A stretch of DNA of 64,000 nucleotides from Neocallimastix lanati (nom. inval.). Its lineage: Eukaryota; Neocallimastigomycota; Neocallimastigomycetes; Neocallimastigales; Neocallimastigaceae. Position numbers and translations under genes: made by a program. Below the pieces are notes generated by a model. It had not been told where the DNA came from. It ran no database searches and was given only the letters and a program-made list of their open reading frames with translations. This document shows positions 34,464 to 45,378 of the stretch, one piece after another. The number at the start of each line of letters is the position of its first letter. The first letter of the stretch is position 1. The DNA is taken from positions 227,001 to 291,000 of the forward strand of contig JACVTC010000181.1 in the NCBI GenBank assembly GCA_016946835.1, given 5' to 3'.

Positions 34464-35040
34464 ATAATATTACTTGATGGATATTGGATAGTGGAGCATC
34501 AATAAACATAACTAAATTTTAATATTTTAACCAGCATTTAAAGAATGTAAAATTAATATCTTTCTTGTTAATGGAGAAGAAATAACATATAAATATGTAG
34601 GAAATTTTATTAGATTCATAAATAATAATAAATTTATTTTAAATAATGTTTATTACTCAAAATATATAAAAAAAATTTAATTTCTATTATCCAACTAATT
34701 CCTCAAAATTATAAAGTAATTTTCAATAACCACAATAATTCAGCACAAGTAATAATTTGCAACGATAAAGGTAATAGAATTTATAAATCTACTTCAAATA
34801 ATAAAAACACTTTCAAAATATTTATCTCAAAACTACCAATTACATTTATCCCCAAAGAACTCCGTACTAAATTTGATAATAATTCTCATCCAGGTATATT
34901 TCTGGGATATTGCAATAGTACATCAACTTATAAAATACCAGATCTTACAAATAACAAAATCATTATTTCCTGTACTGTTAAATTCATGGAAAATGATCCA
35001 AGTAATTCCTTACTACATTTTATAATTCAGAGTGAATGAT
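34464..35040 (+). pseudogene. Copia C3 protease joined to integrase C-terminus
   Basis: WILDSGASINITKF (34471-34512) is an intact protease motif. About 350 bases later the reading jumps to KELRTKFDNNSHPGIFLGYC, the block that follows the integrase core in C1. The zinc finger and catalytic core of integrase are therefore deleted, with a junction near 34830. KIPDLTNNKIIISCTVKF continues the normal order. Confidence 0.7.
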
Positions 35041-35619
35041 TACATTAATAATAATCTTCAAAATTATAACAATTATGACAATTATAAATATATTAGTAAT
35101 ACAATTCAAAATAATTCTCACAATAATAATAGATAGAAGACAATTTTAGAAATAATATACAATATAAAAGATATAAAAATAATAAAAACAATATTTTAAA
35201 GGATGACAATAATAATAACAATAATAATAAACATTATAACAAATAATAACAATAACAATAACAATAATAATAACACTAATATCAATAACAATAACAATAA
35301 CTTTCAAACATACAATAATAATATAATATAAATAATATTTAATACTACAGTTGATAATAATCACAATATTAGTTCAATAAATAGCAATAATAAAGAATCT
35401 AATAACGATAAAAGAAACAATTATATTAATATAACTGAAAATGTAACAATCAATAATAAAGATAGTATAAATTATTAAAATTAATTAAATAATATAAATA
35501 ATGGTAACATTGAAATTACACATAATATGAAAAGAAAATTCAATATCCAACAAATAAATAAAAGAATAAAATATAATATATCAACACATAAATTTGATAA
35601 TAAATTTAATACATATAAA
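35041..35619 (+). repeat. AAC/AAT-rich linker of copia C3
   Basis: Asparagine-coding trinucleotide-like sequence (for example 35200-35300), equal in position to the C1 linker at 28316-28704. It has stops in all frames. No separate gene. Confidence 0.7.
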
Positions 35620-36440
35620 GAGCCTTACAATTTTAATGATATATTTAAATATGATATAATTGAATGGATAAATGCAGTCTAAGAAGAATTAGAAAATATG
35701 GAAAAATTAAACGTATTAAAAATTGTTTATTCAGTTCTAGAAAGGTCAAACATCATATCTTCTCGCTGGATATTTAAATACAAAAGGGATCCAAAGGAAG
35801 GCAAGATTGGTAGCAAAAGGTTATACTCAGCGATATAGAATTGATTTTAAAGAAACCTTTGCATCAACATTAAAGAAAGATAAGAAATATTACAAAAATA
35901 GAAGTTCAACACGATTTCAATATTAAACAAATTGACATTAACTCAACATATCTAAACTCCAATTTAAAAGAAAATATACATATGAAGGTTCCTGAGGGCC
36001 ATGATTCATATAATAAATCTTTTGGAAATTAAAAAAGGCTCTTTATTGTTTAAAGCAAGCCGGTAAAGAGTGGAATGAAAGACTTAATAGTGAACTTATA
36101 AAAATGAATTTTAGTAGAGCAAAAAGTGAATCTTGTATGTATACAAAATTAGATGAAAATAAAGAAATTGTTTGTATCTTATCAGTATATGTTGATGACA
36201 TCTTAATTGCTGGAATAAATAAAGAAATTGATACAGTCAAAGAATCGATCAAAAGAGAGTTTAATATTAGATATAGGTAATGTAGAATTCGTTATAGGAA
36301 TTAAATTTAATAAAATTCAAAATGGTTACATCTTACTTCAAACTTGATATATTAATGATATATAAAACAAATTTAATATTAATAAAATTACTACTGTAAA
36401 AAATCTTATTCCAAATAAAAATAGTAAATTAAAAACCATA
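35620..36440 (+). pseudogene. pol: Copia C3 reverse transcriptase
   Basis: EWINAV, ELENMEKLNVL, SNIISSRWIFKYKRDP, then frame breaks, then LYCLKQAGKEWNERLNSEL and LSVYVDDILIAGINKE. Here the catalytic YVDD (36187-36198) is intact, unlike C1. At least four indels or stops break the frame, including one inside the sequence that corresponds to NAAYLN (NSTYLNSNL). Confidence 0.75.
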
Positions 36441-37090
36441 AAATTCAATGAAACAAAATATCGCAGCGCAGTTGGTAACTTACTTTGTCTCGCAATATGT
36501 ACTCGTCTTGATATTTTATTTGCAGTAAGTAAAGCAGAAGGAAAGTCAAATAATCCTAACTTAAGAAGATTGGTTTAATATACTTAAAATATTTAGATAT
36601 TTAAAATACACTAAGGATTATGGAATAAAAATAGAAAAGGGTACTAACCTCAAAGTTTATACAGATGCAGATTATGCTGAAGACCCAAATACAAGAAAAT
36701 CAACTTCAGGATTTCTTATGATGATGGGAGAAACTCCAACAAGATGGTTCTCAAAACTTCAACATTGTGTATCAACGTCTACGACTGAAGCAAAATATTA
36801 CAGTTTGAGTGAATGTGCAAAGCATTCTCTTTGGTATAAAAATTTATTAAATGAATTAAATATTGATATAAAATATATAAAAATATTTTCTGATAATAAA
36901 ACAACAATTTGTAATAGTGAAGACCAGTCTAAAAACTCAAAATCAAAACACATAGAAATAAGATATCATCATATTAGGGATCTAGTTAATGAAAAATAAT
37001 TAAAGATATATAAAATCAAAGGACAGTTTATCTAACGTGTTTACAAAATGCTTAAATAATACATTAATGGATAAATTCAGGAACTTACTA
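36441..37090 (+). pseudogene. Copia C3 RNase H
   Basis: YRSAVGNLLCLAICTRLDILFAV, LKVYTDADYAEDPNTRKSTSG (Asp), STSTTEAKYYSLSECAKHS (Glu) and IFSDNKTTICNSEDQSK (Asp); SKHIEIRYHHIRDLVNEK ends a 93-codon open frame (36718-36999). KCLNNTLMDKFRNLLL follows in another frame. Domain order matches C1. Confidence 0.8.
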
Positions 37091-37770
37091 CTTACAAAAA
37101 TTAAGTAATTTTTTTTCTTTTAAAGTTTTTTTTAAAAAAAAAATCTATCTTTTTTTTATCTTTATAAAAGTTTTTTTAAAGATAGATTTTAGTGTGAATG
37201 CTAAAAATAGTTTCTTTAATATAAAAATTTAATTTATAAATATCCTACAAAATATTAATTATAATCTTACTAATTAATATAAAAATGTTTCATAAGTAAT
37301 ATTCTTCTGACATAATCTTTTTCATTACTAATGAAAATATAAAATAAAGATTTATCATAAATATAATTAATAAAATAAAATTGTATTTTATTTTGAGTGT
37401 CTTTTAATTACTATTTTAACAATTATAAATTAATTTAATATTAGATAAATAAATACAATTAAAAAATATCATATGTCGAAACAATTAAATATTAACATTA
37501 ATCAATTCAATAAAAATTTATAATTATCAAAGAAATATTAAATTAATATAAACATAAATTGTATTTGTTAGATATTATGTTTCTATAAATAGAAATTAAT
37601 AAAATAATCAAAACAATAATTCAAAATAAACAATCACATTTAAATAATTATCAACAAATATAAATAGTATAAATTTTTTTCTTTCAATTCTGCAATAACT
37701 TTTAACTAAACGATAGCTATATATATAAATTTATTATATAATATTCATTTATTAAATTTTTAAACCAAAA
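37091..37770 (+). mobile_element. Copia LTR/leader region between C3 and C4
   Basis: Non-coding. A perfect 10-bp inverted repeat (AAAATCTATC at 37140-37149 against 37181-37190) surrounds a loop that contains TATAAAAG. LTR ends not resolved. C4 gag starts MRRPRQQQP at 37771. Confidence 0.4.
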
Positions 37771-38242
37771 TGAGAAGGCCAAGACAACAACAACCAATTA
37801 GTATAGAAAGTGAAAATAATATAGAAAGTTGAAAGTGAAAATAATAATCAAAATGGAATTACTTTCAATTATTCTGAAAATTTCAACAAAATAATTGAAT
37901 TAGATACTGAAAATTATTCATCATGGAGAAAAAAAACTTTACTTTTTAATAATCAATAAACTTTTTAAATACGTGACAACTCAATTATTATAAAATTTAA
38001 GAAAAAGGATATAAAAGAAGACATTGAAAGTTATATTGGAGATCAATTCGACAATTGTTAGTTTATAAAAAATATACTGACCCTTTTCGATGAACTAGAA
38101 AAAATCGATAATGACATACCACAAAATACCAAAATAGGTATATTGAACCGATCATTGCCTGAAAACTTAAGATTTATTAATGTTTTTCAATATTCTAACT
38201 GGAAAAATTGCTACCAATATATAGAAAGAGTAGTGCTTGAAA
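37771..38242 (+). pseudogene. gag: Copia C4 Gag fragment
   Basis: Starts MRRPRQQQPISIESEN; then ITFNYSENFNKIIELDTENYSSW in a second frame; LRKKDIKEDIESYIGDQFD; and, after an internal deletion, NTKIGILNRSLPENLRFINVFQYSNW and IERVVLEI. Homology stops at about 38242, where a minus-strand copia protease fragment starts. Confidence 0.7.
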
Positions 38243-38410
38243 TTCTGTCATTAGTAAGATGGATTATTTCGTTGTATTTTGTAATATTTGAAAACAATAA
38301 TTGATTTGTGATATTTATTAAAGCACCTGAATCAAGAATCCAACAATATAATTATTTTGTGAATTATTTGATGTATAATTACTGAAGTTGTTTAAGTAGT
38401 GAATTTGTTT
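38243..38410 (-). pseudogene. Copia protease fragment, minus strand
   Basis: The minus strand reads YCWILDSGALINITNQLLF and, further on, NEIIHLTND, a copia protease active site with intact DSG. It lies downstream (in minus direction) of the integrase fragment at 38424-39230, which reverses the normal protease-integrase order, so the two pieces come from separate events. Confidence 0.7.
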
Positions 38411-38423
38411 TTCATTGTCTATA

Positions 38424-39230
38424 TTAAAATCTGTTGAAAAAAAGTCTGCGTAAATAGATTAAAATTGTCCTTTTCTGTAAAATTTTCAAATTTTTTATTA
38501 TTCTTTGATTAGGGTTTTTCGATTTTTTAAAAACTTTTTTAAAGTTTTTTTCTAAATTGTTTAGGAATATAGAAAAAAACCTGACAACCGAAGACCTTAA
38601 ATATATTAGAGCTATTTTTCTATTATATAATAATTCATACGGGATTTTATTATTAATATCTTTATGTGGTAATCTGTTATGTATATAGTTAGCTGTGTTG
38701 ATAGCATCTTCCCAGAAAACTTTATTTAGATGGATATCTTCTAGCAATATTATAGCATTTAGAAGTAAGGAACCACGCAAACGTTCAATTCTACCATGTT
38801 TTTGAGGTTCATAAGGAACAGAAAATTCATGAATTATGACATTTCTTTTGCAGAAATCTAACATTTTTAAATTTGTAAATTCTGATCCATTATCTGTTCT
38901 CAAATATTTGATATTTTTATTGAAAACATTTTTAATGATATTTTACCAAGAATGAAATGCATTGAAAATATCAGCCTTTGATTTTATAAAGAGGATCAAA
39001 CCAAATCTTGTATTATCATCTAATATTGATACAAAATATTTATTTCCATAAATTGATTTATTGGAAATGACAACCGTATCCATGTGAACTAATTCAAATG
39101 GCTCTGAAGTTCGCTCTTTATTTTTATCATTTTCATTATTCTTTTCATTTATTGTAGGAATTACAAAAAATTCATTCATATCAAAATCTTTTCTTTTTAA
39201 TATCTCATCCATTTTATATATATTTAATTT
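38424..39230 (-). pseudogene. int: Copia integrase fragment, minus strand
   Basis: Frames 39212-38943 and 38903-38424. First catalytic Asp in FELVHMDTVVISNKSIYGNK; then YFVSILDDNTRFGLILF; second Asp in MRTDNGSEFTNLKML; Glu region PQKHGRIERLRGSLLLNAI; FWEDAINTANYIHNRLPHKD and IPYELLYNRK. The wording differs from C1-C6, so it is another copia lineage. One frameshift at about 38940. The zinc finger is missing. Confidence 0.85.
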
Positions 39231-39599
39231 TTAATAGGATATTAAATATCTAAACTATTTATTATTATCAATACTATTTTCTTTTGAATTATATAAATAC
39301 ATTAATATATAAACTATTTAATTTTTTTATTATTTATAAACAATCTTTTATATTTATTATTATTAGTATTATTGTTATTATTTTGAATATTATTTTAATT
39401 ATTTATTAATATATATATATAAATATTTAATTGCAGTATATGAAAATTCGTATATATATATAATATTTTTGACTGTATTTCTATTGAATATTCTTAATTG
39501 AATTTATTAGTATATTTTTTTATTTTTCAAGTTCTTAATTAAAGAAATATACATTTTTACTGTATACAGTAATTAAATTATATCAATAAATATTATAAT
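39231..39599. other. AT-rich sequence, nothing recognised
   Basis: No frame and no motif apart from short AT repeats. It ends in ATAAT at 39595-39599, directly before the B-type LTR start. Confidence 0.5.
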
Positions 39600-40030
39600 T
39601 GTAACGATTTTAGTGATGTTGCTCACTAGGTCGTTGTAGATGAAGTAAATAAATAAATTGAAAAAATAATAAAATTATATATTTTATGGTTTTATATTAT
39701 TTTTTGTTTATTTATTATTTATGTTAAACAATATTGACTCGAGAGTCAAAATAAAATAATAATACATGATATTTATATTCAAAGATAAAATTATTCTATT
39801 ACATGATTGATTGATTATAAATGTATAAATATTAAATAATTAAATAAATTTAATTAAATGAATGATTATTAATATTTTAAATAAATATAATTAAATGAAT
39901 GAATTAATTAAGAATTAATTAAATTATTTTATCAAAAAGGTAAAAGGTAAAATTCGAACTTTTGTTATCCACTATGGAAACTCAAGGTAGATACCATTGA
40001 GTAACTTCAACCAAATTGTAACGATATATG
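39600..40030 (+). mobile_element. LTR family B, copy 1 (3' end incomplete)
   Basis: Starts TGTAACGATTTT. It shares blocks in the same order with the complete solo LTR at 55243-55966: CTCACTAGGTC.TTGTAGATG, ATGGTTTTATAT, GACTC..GAGTCAAAATAA, AAAATAATAATACATGAT, and AAAAGGTA. Near its 3' side the minus strand is tRNA-like (TTACTCAATGG ... GTTCGAAT at 39940-40015). The terminal ATCGTTACA is missing; homology fades after TAACGAT at about 40026. Confidence 0.65.
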
Positions 40031-41259
40031 TAAGAATCTATTGTAAAATATTTAATAATTTGAATACGTATTTAAATGTAATGTAATGTAAATTATTGTG
40101 GATAAAAATGTTTTCCAAATTTTTAATATAAATTTAAATGTATTCCAAATTCTTAATTTAAATAATTTTCTCAAAAATGTATGACTAAATTATTTGGAGA
40201 ATTTACATCATTATTACTCACTTTGAATCATGAAACTTTGTAAATTAAAAATAATTAGTCATGAAACTTTGTGATAAAGTACGCCTTTGGTTCAAGTTCT
40301 CTTGTCGGGAGAAGTTTTATAAATTTGTTATTTAATTATAAATTTTATTTATTTATTATTTAAAAGTAATTATAAAACTTATTTGTTACATTTATTTAAT
40401 TATTCATTGTAAATATAAAAGTAATTCTATAATATAAATTAAGTATTGTATGAAGTAAATTGGCATAAAATATTGCAAAGAATTAACATAAAGAAAAAGT
40501 ATTCTTTTTATAATTTTCTTTAACTATAAACTATTTTAAAAATAATAAAAATTAATTATTTAGTATTTAAAGTATTTAAGATAAAAGTATAAAATAAAAT
40601 ATAAAATATTAAAATAAAATATTCATAAAATATTAATTTATTATAATTAATAAAATATAAAATATAAATATAAAATAATAATTATTAAAAATAATTAAAA
40701 ATATAATAAAATAAAATATCAATATAAAAATAATAAAAATAATAAAAAGAAATTTATAAATTATTTCAATTTTAACATAACATAAAATTTATGTAATAAA
40801 TTTTATGTTTACATTAATTTTTATGTTCTTTCATAAAATTATGTTTTTACATAATTTTAATTTTATCACGTTATTTTTGATCACGTTGACTTTATATCAC
40901 GAATTGCAAATGATTTATTAATTTATTTTTATGTAATTATTAATAAAATAATTTATTAATAATTAAAGTTTTTATTTGCGTTTTATATCATTTGTAAATT
41001 AAAAATAATTAGTCATAAATTAGTTAAATTAAAATAATCAAAGAAAAATTGCCTTTTCCGTTTGTTTACAAAAACTTGCCGTTTTGTTTATTTATTTTTA
41101 GAAATATTAGATAGTTTTAAATAGTTTTTATATTAAAATAATTCATAAAATTTCATGTAATTTATTATTAAATGTAATTACAAATATATAATAATATTTT
41201 AGTTAGTTTATTACAATATATTCAATTTAAATTTTAATTTTCAAAAAGTATAAAAAGAG
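40031..41259. other. AT-rich gene-free stretch
   Basis: No open frame. At 40200-40310 there is a direct repeat of TCATGAAACTTTGT and a B-box-like GGTTCAAGTTC, but no tRNA fold could be completed. A short palindromic word around CATAAATTTTATG occurs near 40790. Otherwise nothing. Confidence 0.4.
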
Positions 41260-41295
41260 TTAATTTTCAACTATTGAACGATAGTTGGAAAATAG

Positions 41296-41378
41296 TATAG
41301 TTTAGTGTAGTTTAGTATAGAATAGGAAAGTATAGTATAGTATAGAAATAGTATAGTATAGTATAGCATAGGAGAGTA
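41296..41378 (+). repeat. Imperfect (TATAG)n tract
   Basis: AGTATAGTATAG-type pentamers interrupted by TTTAGTG, GAATAGG and GCATAGG. It lies just downstream of the TATA-hairpin element. Confidence 0.85.
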
Positions 41379-41479
41379 TAGATATTATAAATTTTATATT
41401 TTATTAATTAGTATTATAACTATTATTAGAATAGTTATTTTTTATAAAACAATTTTATTTTAAATTTTATTTTAAAAAT

Positions 41480-41530
41480 CTTAACTGCTAGTAGGCTTTC
41501 CGGTAAAGGACCCTACGGTACCCAGTTAAG
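41480..41530. other. Nested GC-rich hairpin (51 nt)
   Basis: CTTAACTG at 41480-41487 pairs perfectly with CAGTTAAG at 41523-41530. Inside, GTAGG pairs with CCTAC and CTTT with AAAG around a CCGGT loop. About half the bases are G/C in a region near 12% GC. It is a strong candidate for an RNA or cruciform structure. Function unknown. Confidence 0.6.
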
Positions 41531-41999
41531 TGATTGTTGATTTTTAGAATAGTTAAATTCGATAAATAAGAAATATTAATAAAAGGATTTTTTATAAAAC
41601 AAAAAATTAAATTAGTTTTTAGTTTTAGTGTTTTAGTTAATAATTAATTATAGTGTTAATATAAAATAAATTGTGTAAAATAAAATAGTCTGTCCACACC
41701 GACCTAAGTTATTAGTTTATTTTACATCTATAATTATTTTTAAATAAAATAATTATATTTTCTTAGTTAAAGTTATAATTATAACTTTATTTAATTATAT
41801 AATATTTATTCATTTAAATATTATTAATAATTTATTTAACTTCATATTAAATATTCATTAATTTAATACAACAAAATTTATTTAATTAATTATTATTTAT
41901 GCATTTATAAATAATTATAGTTTATTTAATTATACATTTAATTATTAAATTTATTAGTCTTAGTTTATTTATTTAATTAAATTGTAAACAAATATATTA

Positions 42000-42686
42000 T
42001 GTAATATAATATGTATTTTAATAATGTATTCTGTATTCTGTATTTTGTTTATTAATATCATTATCATGTTATTTTCCTTATTTGTAAATTTATGATTTTA
42101 TGATCGAAATATTTTTTATTATTTTATTCTTTTATTTTCGATCAATTACATTAGATTAGCGAATCGGTTAATTAGGGTTTTTCCCCAATTACTTCTTAAA
42201 AGTAATTGGTTTTACCTAATTGATACGATGATCGATATGGATAGAATATCGATCAAAAATCTTATCTAGGTTTTTCTCTCTAATCTTTTCCTAGATAAGA
42301 GATTTGTTAAGATTAGAAAACATTTTTTAATTTAACCTTATTTTTCAAAAAAGTATAAATAAGGCTCTTGAATTCTCTTTGAGAAATCAAGAGTTATTAT
42401 TATAACAATTATAATATAGTAATAACATTAATAAATAATTTATATTTCTATTTTAAAGTAAGTTTTAATAAAACAAATTTAAAAATAAAATAAAATAAAA
42501 TAATCCTTTTTCTTGACAATTCTGTGTTATTAGTTTATTATAATTAGTTATAATAAACTCTTTCTTATAGAAGATAAGTATATTTATCTTTTTTGTTTTC
42601 TCAATTTAATAATAATTATTATTTAGTTATTATTAAATTGTAGTTAATAATTTAATTATAATTAATTTTATAATTAAATTATTACA
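42000..42686 (+). mobile_element. LTR family D, copy A (plus)
   Basis: Starts TGTAATA and ends TATTACA (7-bp terminal inverted repeat, 687 bp). It carries in order: hairpin CCAATTACTT (42185-42209), hairpin GATCGATAT (42230-42254), hairpin CTTATCTAGG (42261-42299), TATAAATAAGG (about 42354), and a TATA-proximal 13-bp stem with one mismatch (42365-42393). An AATAAAAC signal and TCTGTGTTATTAG (about 42521) give the expected poly(A)/U5 layout. It lies tail to tail with copy B. Confidence 0.7.
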
Positions 42687-42690
42687 TGTA

Positions 42691-43423
42691 TGTAATAATT
42701 CTATTAAGAACTAACTCAAAATAGAATTATTAACTACAACTTAACGACTAATTCATTAAGTTGAGGAAAAATAAAATAAAAATAAAATAAAATTATACCT
42801 TTGTTGAGTTTATTATAAAATTAATTATAATAATAACACAAAAGTAAAAGAAGGAATATTTGGATAAATTTGATTTAAAAAATATGTTTCTTGAATATAA
42901 TATTTTATTAATATATTAAAGTTTAAAATAAAAAATTGTTATTATTATAACTATATTTTTATAATAACTCTTGATTTCTTAAAGGGAAATCAAGAGCCTT
43001 ATTTATATTATTTTATGGAAATAAGGTTAAATAAAAAGTGTTTTCTAATCTTAAAAAATATCTTATCTAGAAAAAGATTAGAAGAAAAAACTAGATAAGT
43101 TTTTTGATCGATATTCTAGTCATATCGATCATCGTATATATTAAGTAAAACCAAATATATTATTTTATATTTGGATAAAACCTTTTTATATCGATTTTCT
43201 AAATTTTAATTTAGATCATCAAATAAAAGGAAAAATCAATAATAACCGGAATGATCTAAATTATTCTATTTTTCTAAATATTATTTTTAAAATCTAATTT
43301 AAACTTATTAAAATAAAACTATATTTAAACTAGAATACAGAATTATAAAAAATACAGAAACTTATTAATTGTTCCTTTAAATGTACAATGTAAAAAATAA
43401 ATAAAACTAATGTTTACATTAAC
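42691..43423 (-). mobile_element. LTR family D, copy B (minus)
   Basis: Inverted relative of copy A; only TGTA (42687-42690) lies between the two 3' ends. It keeps hairpins at 42968-42996 (CTCTTGATTTC, 11 perfect pairs), 43062-43099 (CTTATCTAG), 43106-43130 (GATCGATAT) and 43151-43174 (CCAAATAT). Its 5' end (minus TGTAAACATTAG, about 43423) is estimated. With copy A it makes an imperfect palindrome of about 1.4 kb. Confidence 0.65.
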
Positions 43424-44555
43424 TTAATAATTAAATGAATGACTAAATAAAATTAATAATATTAATAAGTGTACATATAATAATTATTTAAATAAAATTT
43501 CTAATATTATTTAAGTGTATGAATAATTATAATTATAATAAATTTGATAATAATATCTCAATGTATGAATTAATTATAATTTAAATAAATTTATAATTAT
43601 TATCAATAATTATAAAGACTAAGAAATATTAATTATTTATTAATAAATAATTATTATTTCTTACAATGTAAAAGGTAAGTTTATTATTAACTAAAATAAC
43701 GAATAATAATTAAATTTAAAGACTAAGATAACTTAACACCTCTCTATTCGAGTTGTTAATAATAAACACTAAAATAATTATATTTATAATTATCTATTTT
43801 ATCACACAAAAGTATAGCGCAGCATACTGGGCTTACAACGAGTAATTTTTATTTATTTAATAATTATATTTTATTTATTAAAATTAATTTTTATAATAAC
43901 AATTTACGTTAATAGTAACGCTAGTGCGTTACAGTTACAAGTTCAATTATTATTTATACATATCAATAATTTTATGATTGGTAAATAATTTAATTTAACT
44001 TAGTTTACTAATCACTAATTAAAATATATTTATCTAAGTATTTAACTATATAATTAACAATAAAATTAATAAAATTTAATATACGAAAATAATAAAAGAT
44101 TTTATTTGATTAGCCGAAATTGCTAACTGTTTAGAGATACGTTACATAACCAGAGGACTATCATTGGATAGGCCTGAAGTTACCATGTATCTGTTACAGA
44201 CGATTTGTGTAAGGAATTTAGATAAAATATCTATATTCCTTAGTTAAATATTAATATTATTAATATTTATTATTATGGATAAGTATAATTATTAAATACT
44301 AAAATTTTATATAAACTTTAATTAAATATCATATACTAAAATTACTATTTATTATAAATTTAAATTCTAGATTTCCATTTTAAGAAACCAATAATATAAA
44401 TAATTTTACCATAATAAATAAATATTTATATTAATTAAAATTAAGTATAATAAAATTTTAATTTACTATTAATATCAAAAATTAAATAATTTTTTTTTTC
44501 CAATGACAATTTGGTTTTTTATTATTATTTAATATTAATAAATCACATATATCAT
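43424..44555. other. Gene-free stretch with LTR-like remnants
   Basis: No ORF. 43914-43933 looks like a B-type LTR 3' end (TAACGC-TAGT-GCGTTACA). The minus strand at 43806-43850 starts TTACTCGTTG like the tRNA-like part of B-type LTRs. 44135-44192 is a GC-richer nested hairpin. 44248-44316 shares about 65 bases with 50652-50716 (ATTATTAATATTTATTATTA and onward). Confidence 0.45.
44135..44192. other. Nested hairpin, GC-richer (58 nt)
   Basis: AGATAC (44135-44140) pairs with GTATCT (44187-44192). Inside, GG-A-CTATC pairs with GATAG-G-CC around ATTG with one mismatch (44155-44174). GTTAC words lie in both flanking loops. It stands out in composition from its flanks. Confidence 0.45.
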
Positions 44556-44591
44556 TTCATCAGGTTTTTCTGCTAGTCTTTTCCTGATGAA
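44556..44591 (+). promoter_or_regulatory. D-type LTR hairpin with changed stem
   Basis: TTCATCAGG (44556-44564) and CCTGATGAA (44583-44591) form 9 perfect pairs around an 18-base loop TTTTTCTGCTAGTCTTTT. The loop matches that of copies A-C, while the stem sequence is different but still fully paired. Confidence 0.7.
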
Positions 44592-45121
44592 TTACTAATT
44601 AGACTAGTACAGTCTATTAAATAATAAATTAATAATATATATTTAATATTGATAAGTTCCTCTCTAATATTTCATTATTAAATTTCCTGTTTCTTTTCTT
44701 TTGTTTACTTTTCTTCTCTTCTTCAAAATAAACAAAAGACTTGTTATTTTATTATAATTATTAAAGAACAAAGATTTAAATTATTAATATATTTTTAATA
44801 TATTTATAATTTCTTAATTAACTTAAATTATTAATAAATTTATATTTATATTTCATGAGAATACAATTTGTATACATTAAAATATTTTATTTTATTATTA
44901 AATTAGTTATTTTCTTATCAAATATAAACAAATTAAATAATGAACAAATTAAATAATTTCAATTAATAATTAAATAAAAAATAAATGAAAATAGATAACA
45001 AATGAATAAATTTTAATAAATAAAATATATTAAAAATAAAACAAATAATAACTTATTAGTAATAAAAATTAATAAATAATTAAATAATTATTAAAATAAA
45101 GAAATTATTAAATAAATCAAA

Positions 45122-45175
45122 ATGTATAAAAGAACGATTGATTTCCTTTTAGGAAATCAAGAGTTATTATTTTAA
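45122..45175 (+). mobile_element. D-type LTR fragment: TATA box and hairpin
   Basis: GTATAAAAG at 45124, then TTGATTTCC (45138-45146) pairing perfectly with GGAAATCAA (45152-45160), then GAGTTATTATT as in copies A-C. Probably the downstream half of the LTR whose hairpin lies at 44556, with other sequence between. Confidence 0.55.
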
Positions 45176-45378
45176 AAAATATATTAATAAAGAAATTTAA
45201 GAATTCAATTTAAATAAAAAAAAAATTTTTTAATTTTTTAAATTTTTTTAATTTTTTTAATATATTTTTGAATAAACTCTTTTAATTATATTTTTTTAAA
45301 ATATTTTTTACTCTTTTAATTTTTAAATCATAAAAGAAACTATTTAAAATATAATTTATTTAATAGTTTCTTACAATT

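Larger units (their letters stand above)
41260..41726 (+). mobile_element. LTR-like segment (family G), 3' part
   Basis: TATAAAAAGAG at 41267 is followed 8 bases later by a hairpin of 11 pairs with one bulge (TTTTCAACTAT against ATAGTTGGAAAA). Then come AATAAAA signals and GTTATTAGTTTATTTTACA, which parallels the end region of D-type LTRs (GTTATTAGTTTATTATA). It contains a TATAG tandem tract and a nested GC-rich hairpin, listed separately. The 5' end is unknown. Confidence 0.4.

Noticed and set aside
25680-37000. Possible reassignment of TGA to Trp or Cys
   Set aside because: Several TGA codons stand at Trp or Cys sites in copia pol, but TGA also replaces Gly (32527) and an Arg-type position, and TAG and TAA interrupt equally conserved sites. 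Random decay explains it better than a changed code.
40250-40310. tRNA gene (GGTTCAAGTTC B-box-like word)
   Set aside because: The anticodon loop has the wrong size and the T-stem and acceptor stem do not pair.
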